Of a stretch of 37,199 nucleotides of DNA, positions 34,576 to 37,199 are shown in pieces; position 1 is the stretch's first letter, and each line of letters opens with the position of its first letter. The stretch is from contig CAZNPH010000028.1 of assembly GCA_964574985.1 (NCBI GenBank), positions 1 through 37,199 of the forward strand, given 5' to 3'. The notes beneath the pieces were generated by a model, which saw nothing but the letters and a program-made list of their open reading frames with translations, made no database searches and was not told where the DNA came from. Origin of the DNA: CAZNPH01 sp964574985 (GTDB lineage Bacteria > Bacteroidota > Bacteroidia > Bacteroidales > SM23-62). The translations under genes and the position numbers were made by a program.

Positions 34576-37107
34576 ATGCAGGAACAAAAGCAAATAGTTA
34601 ATCACGATCTGATATTAGAGGTCAGCAAAAACGTTGACCCTTTCAAATTGGATTTAAACCAATTTGAACCTTTTCTTGACGTATTATGCGGAGAAAGGGA
34701 GTATCAGAAAGATGCCATCCGTTTAACCTTACGGTATTTTTTGGGTGGACAATATGAGAACCTGAAGGATTTAGCGAAAGAGAACTTTGACAATAATGAG
34801 AAGTTGCGGGATTTCTATGGCTCGGATAAAGAATTGGAAAAAAGGTTGCAGATTCCTGACAAACTTTCCTGTTCTATTGACCTTGCAACAGGTACGGGAA
34901 AAAGTTGGGTTATTTACGGAGTAGCCAGGATTATGTTGGCATTAGGGGCGGTTGATTACGTGCTGGTAAATTGCCCGTCAACTACCATTGAAACCGGCCT
35001 AATGGATAAGTTCAAATTATTTTCAGGTGATGAAGTGCTGAGGGATTTGCTTCCAAAGGATTCGGTAATTAAAAATCCGCACATCATCAATGCTACGGAA
35101 AGCATTACAAAAGGCGCTATTTGTGTTGAGAATTGCCACGCCCTTTACGAGCATGTAAAATCCTCCATCCGGGAGAGTCTGGCAGGTAAGGGAGGTCGCA
35201 CCCTGGTAATCAATGACGAAACACACCATGTTTATAATCAAACGGGCAAAGAGTTTAAGAAGTGGAAAGATTTTCTGATAGATGAGGAATTTGATTTCAA
35301 GTACATTTTAGGTCTTTCGGGAACCTGCTATGTAGAGAATGAATATTTTACAGATGTCATTTCCCGATACTCTTTGAAGCAATCTATTGAAGAAGGATTT
35401 GTAAAAAGTATTGAGTACGTTGCTGAAGATTCTTCAGGTGGATGGGATGAAAAATTTCAAAAGCTTTACGATAACCACATCATCCATAAAACACAAAGTT
35501 ATCGTTTACTCAAACCGTTAACCATTATTGTATCCAAAGACATCCGTACTTGTAATGATTTGACCAAGACCTTAATTGATTCTTTAGCAGAAGAGGAAGG
35601 AATTTCAAAAGAGGATACAGCTCAAAAAGTACTGGAAGTAACATCTTCCCCGAAACACAAAGAAAATGTGCGGAAACTGGCTTATGTAGATAATAAAGAT
35701 TCACCGGTTGAATGGATCACTTCTGTAAGTATGCTTACCGAAGGATGGGATGTAAAAAACGTGTTTCAGATCGTACCTCATGAAGAACGGGCATTCAACA
35801 GTAAATTATTGATCTCCCAGGTGCTTGGAAGAGGGTTGAGAATTCCAGAAGCTTACGAAGGACAAAGGCCTGTTGTTACCGTGTTCAATCATGCCAACTG
35901 GTCAGGAAGAATAAAACACCTTGTGGATGAAGTATTAGAAATTGAAAATCGTATTTATTCCTATCCTGTAGTTAAAAAAACAGACTATAATTTTGACTTG
36001 CATAACATTAATTACAACAAGCTCACAGAGACAGAAAAGTTCAAGCAGGAAAAAGAATATGAGTTCAAAAAGGGATTCATAACTCTGATTAGGCAGTCTC
36101 CGGCCTTAGAGCGTTCAACTACTTATGAAAGAGCTGTCTCAGGTGACAGTCGAGAAAAGAAAACCCTGGTGAAGTATAAGATGTTTACTGTGAGTGAAAT
36201 CGTTGAACAATTACAGAACCGCTTTAAGTCCATTGACATGGAAACGGAAGATTCGGAAAACCCAACCAATTACGCTGAAAAATATAATACTGAATGGCTA
36301 ACCAAACTTATCAAAAACTCGCTGAAAAGAATTGACGAGAAAGATGATGTTGTAAGCGATGAAAACCGGCAAAAAATCTATCAGGCATTTGGGGTTATTC
36401 ACCGTCCTTCAGCAAAGGTGGTCAGGTATAAAATGTCTCCGAAAGCACTTGAAACCTTTAACACAAAGGAAAGACATAAAAACAGTATTGGACTTTCCTC
36501 CATCAAGAAAGCAGACGCTACGGTATTTTGGGACGACAATTCATTTAAACTTTGTGAAGAAAACGAGAAAAATTTTATTCAGGAGTTATTGGATGATGAA
36601 GATAATCTTCCCGGGGCGGCACAACAAAAGATTGAAAACACCTACAACTTTAAAACACCGCTTGGAGTTGCCATCACCGATCATAAACCGGAAAGAGGCT
36701 TTGTAAGAGCCATTGTAAAAGAAGAAAATGCAAAGACCATTGATTCATGGATCAAATCAACCGATCAGGAATTCTATAAAATAGAATATGCATGGAAAAA
36801 GGGCGAACATCCGAAAAGAGGCCGCTTTAACCCTGACTTTTTTGTTAAGATTGGCAATGTCATCATTGTGGCTGAAATAAAAGGAGATGAAGAAATCGCT
36901 AATCCATCTGACGAGAATAAGGCGAAATGGAAAGCAGCCAAGCAACATTTTAAAATACTCAATGAGCAACAAAAAGAAATGGAGTATCATTTCAATTTCC
37001 TGACGCCGGAAGATTACGATTATTATTTTGACAGCATCAGAAAAAAGAAATATCAGTTTACGTCAAAATTGGATGCGGAACTTGAAAAAAATGGAATCGG
37101 AAAGTAA
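34576..37107 (+). CDS. res: Type III restriction enzyme, helicase/endonuclease subunit (Res)
   Basis: An 843-residue SF2 helicase-nuclease. Walker A is LATGTGKS (Gly106-Ser110), Walker B is VINDETH (Asp214-His217), and motif VI is QVLGRGLRIP (Gln415-Arg422). The C-terminal nuclease has a PD-(D/E)xK motif: PDFF (Asp754) and AEIKGDE (Glu767, Lys769). Type III Res proteins form a complex with Mod and cut 25-27 bases from the site after one-dimensional motion along DNA between two inversely oriented sites. The start codon abuts the mod stop (TAAATG), implying translational coupling. All catalytic motifs look intact. Confidence 0.94.
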   Translation: MQEQKQIVNHDLILEVSKNVDPFKLDLNQFEPFLDVLCGEREYQKDAIRLTLRYFLGGQYENLKDLAKENFDNNEKLRDFYGSDKELEKRLQIPDKLSCSIDLATGTGKSWVIYGVARIMLALGAVDYVLVNCPSTTIETGLMDKFKLFSGDEVLRDLLPKDSVIKNPHIINATESITKGAICVENCHALYEHVKSSIRESLAGKGGRTLVINDETHHVYNQTGKEFKKWKDFLIDEEFDFKYILGLSGTCYVENEYFTDVISRYSLKQSIEEGFVKSIEYVAEDSSGGWDEKFQKLYDNHIIHKTQSYRLLKPLTIIVSKDIRTCNDLTKTLIDSLAEEEGISKEDTAQKVLEVTSSPKHKENVRKLAYVDNKDSPVEWITSVSMLTEGWDVKNVFQIVPHEERAFNSKLLISQVLGRGLRIPEAYEGQRPVVTVFNHANWSGRIKHLVDEVLEIENRIYSYPVVKKTDYNFDLHNINYNKLTETEKFKQEKEYEFKKGFITLIRQSPALERSTTYERAVSGDSREKKTLVKYKMFTVSEIVEQLQNRFKSIDMETEDSENPTNYAEKYNTEWLTKLIKNSLKRIDEKDDVVSDENRQKIYQAFGVIHRPSAKVVRYKMSPKALETFNTKERHKNSIGLSSIKKADATVFWDDNSFKLCEENEKNFIQELLDDEDNLPGAAQQKIENTYNFKTPLGVAITDHKPERGFVRAIVKEENAKTIDSWIKSTDQEFYKIEYAWKKGEHPKRGRFNPDFFVKIGNVIIVAEIKGDEEIANPSDENKAKWKAAKQHFKILNEQQKEMEYHFNFLTPEDYDYYFDSIRKKKYQFTSKLDAELEKNGIGK

Positions 37108-37199
37108 ATGATCTCTGCTCAACACATATCTCAGCAACATTACAATCCTAACCTGGACAAGCCAGAACCAAAAAGGAATAAAGTTATAACTTGCCTTCA
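37108..37199 (+). CDS. Start of a further gene directly after res (partial)
   Basis: ATG at 37108 immediately follows the res stop TAA (37105-37107) and the frame stays open to the window end, giving 30 residues beginning MISAQHISQQHYNPNLDK. I do not recognise it. The zero-base junction matches the mod-res junction, so it is likely a further member of the same operon, perhaps an accessory part of the system. Confidence 0.45.
   Translation, partial: MISAQHISQQHYNPNLDKPEPKRNKVITCL

Noticed and set aside
1..37199. tRNA or rRNA genes
   Set aside because: No cloverleaf-like segment or conserved rRNA stretch was noticed by eye on either strand; a dedicated scan was not possible.

Overview
The window looks like a chromosomal segment of a Bacteroidota bacterium, probably a glycan-degrading Bacteroidales or Marinilabiliales-type organism. 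The reasons are a SusC/SusD pair, many lipoproteins with a Cys directly after a hydrophobic signal, TonB-dependent receptors with carboxypeptidase-like N-terminal domains, a receptor/DUF4249 pair, and candidate promoters of the TAnnTTTG type. All calls come from reading the sequence; no database search was run.

Region 1 (1-20378) is a polysaccharide-utilisation locus. A SusC C-terminal fragment, apparently cut by an IS21-like element end at the left edge, is followed by SusD. A same-strand series comes next: a large GH106-like lipoprotein, a GH9-type enzyme fused to a ThuA domain, a secreted glyoxalase-fold (VOC) protein, a Tat-exported six-hairpin glycosidase-like protein, a Tat-exported aldo/keto reductase with two [4Fe-4S] motifs, and a membrane-anchored protein with two methyltransferase-like domains. 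A clan-D (GH36/GH27-like) lipoprotein lies on the opposite strand, and a GH2 beta-galactosidase-type enzyme is divergent from it. I infer that SusC/D binds and imports a glycan, the exported hydrolases trim it, and the redox and ThuA/VOC proteins act on an unusual, possibly oxidised sugar. Two of the glycosidases lack a residue expected to be catalytic.

Region 2 (20422-27718, minus strand) reads as a four-gene operon from right to left: an outer-membrane beta-barrel receptor with a Gly/Arg/Met-rich insert, a secreted protein with a Gly/Pro/Arg/Met-rich tail, a TonB-dependent receptor, and a DUF4249 lipoprotein. Region 3 (27719-31278) holds a 354-base intergenic stretch with nested inverted repeats, a monocistronic TonB-dependent receptor, a strong hairpin terminator, a CPBP-family membrane protease started by TTG, and a small lipoprotein gene broken by an in-frame stop.

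Region 4 (about 31279 to the end) is a foreign-looking module of lower GC. A non-coding, repeat- and hairpin-rich boundary leads into a small XRE regulator, RadC, a type III modification methylase, a type III restriction subunit, and the start of one more gene that abuts the restriction gene and runs off the window. Most likely this is a horizontally acquired restriction-modification island.
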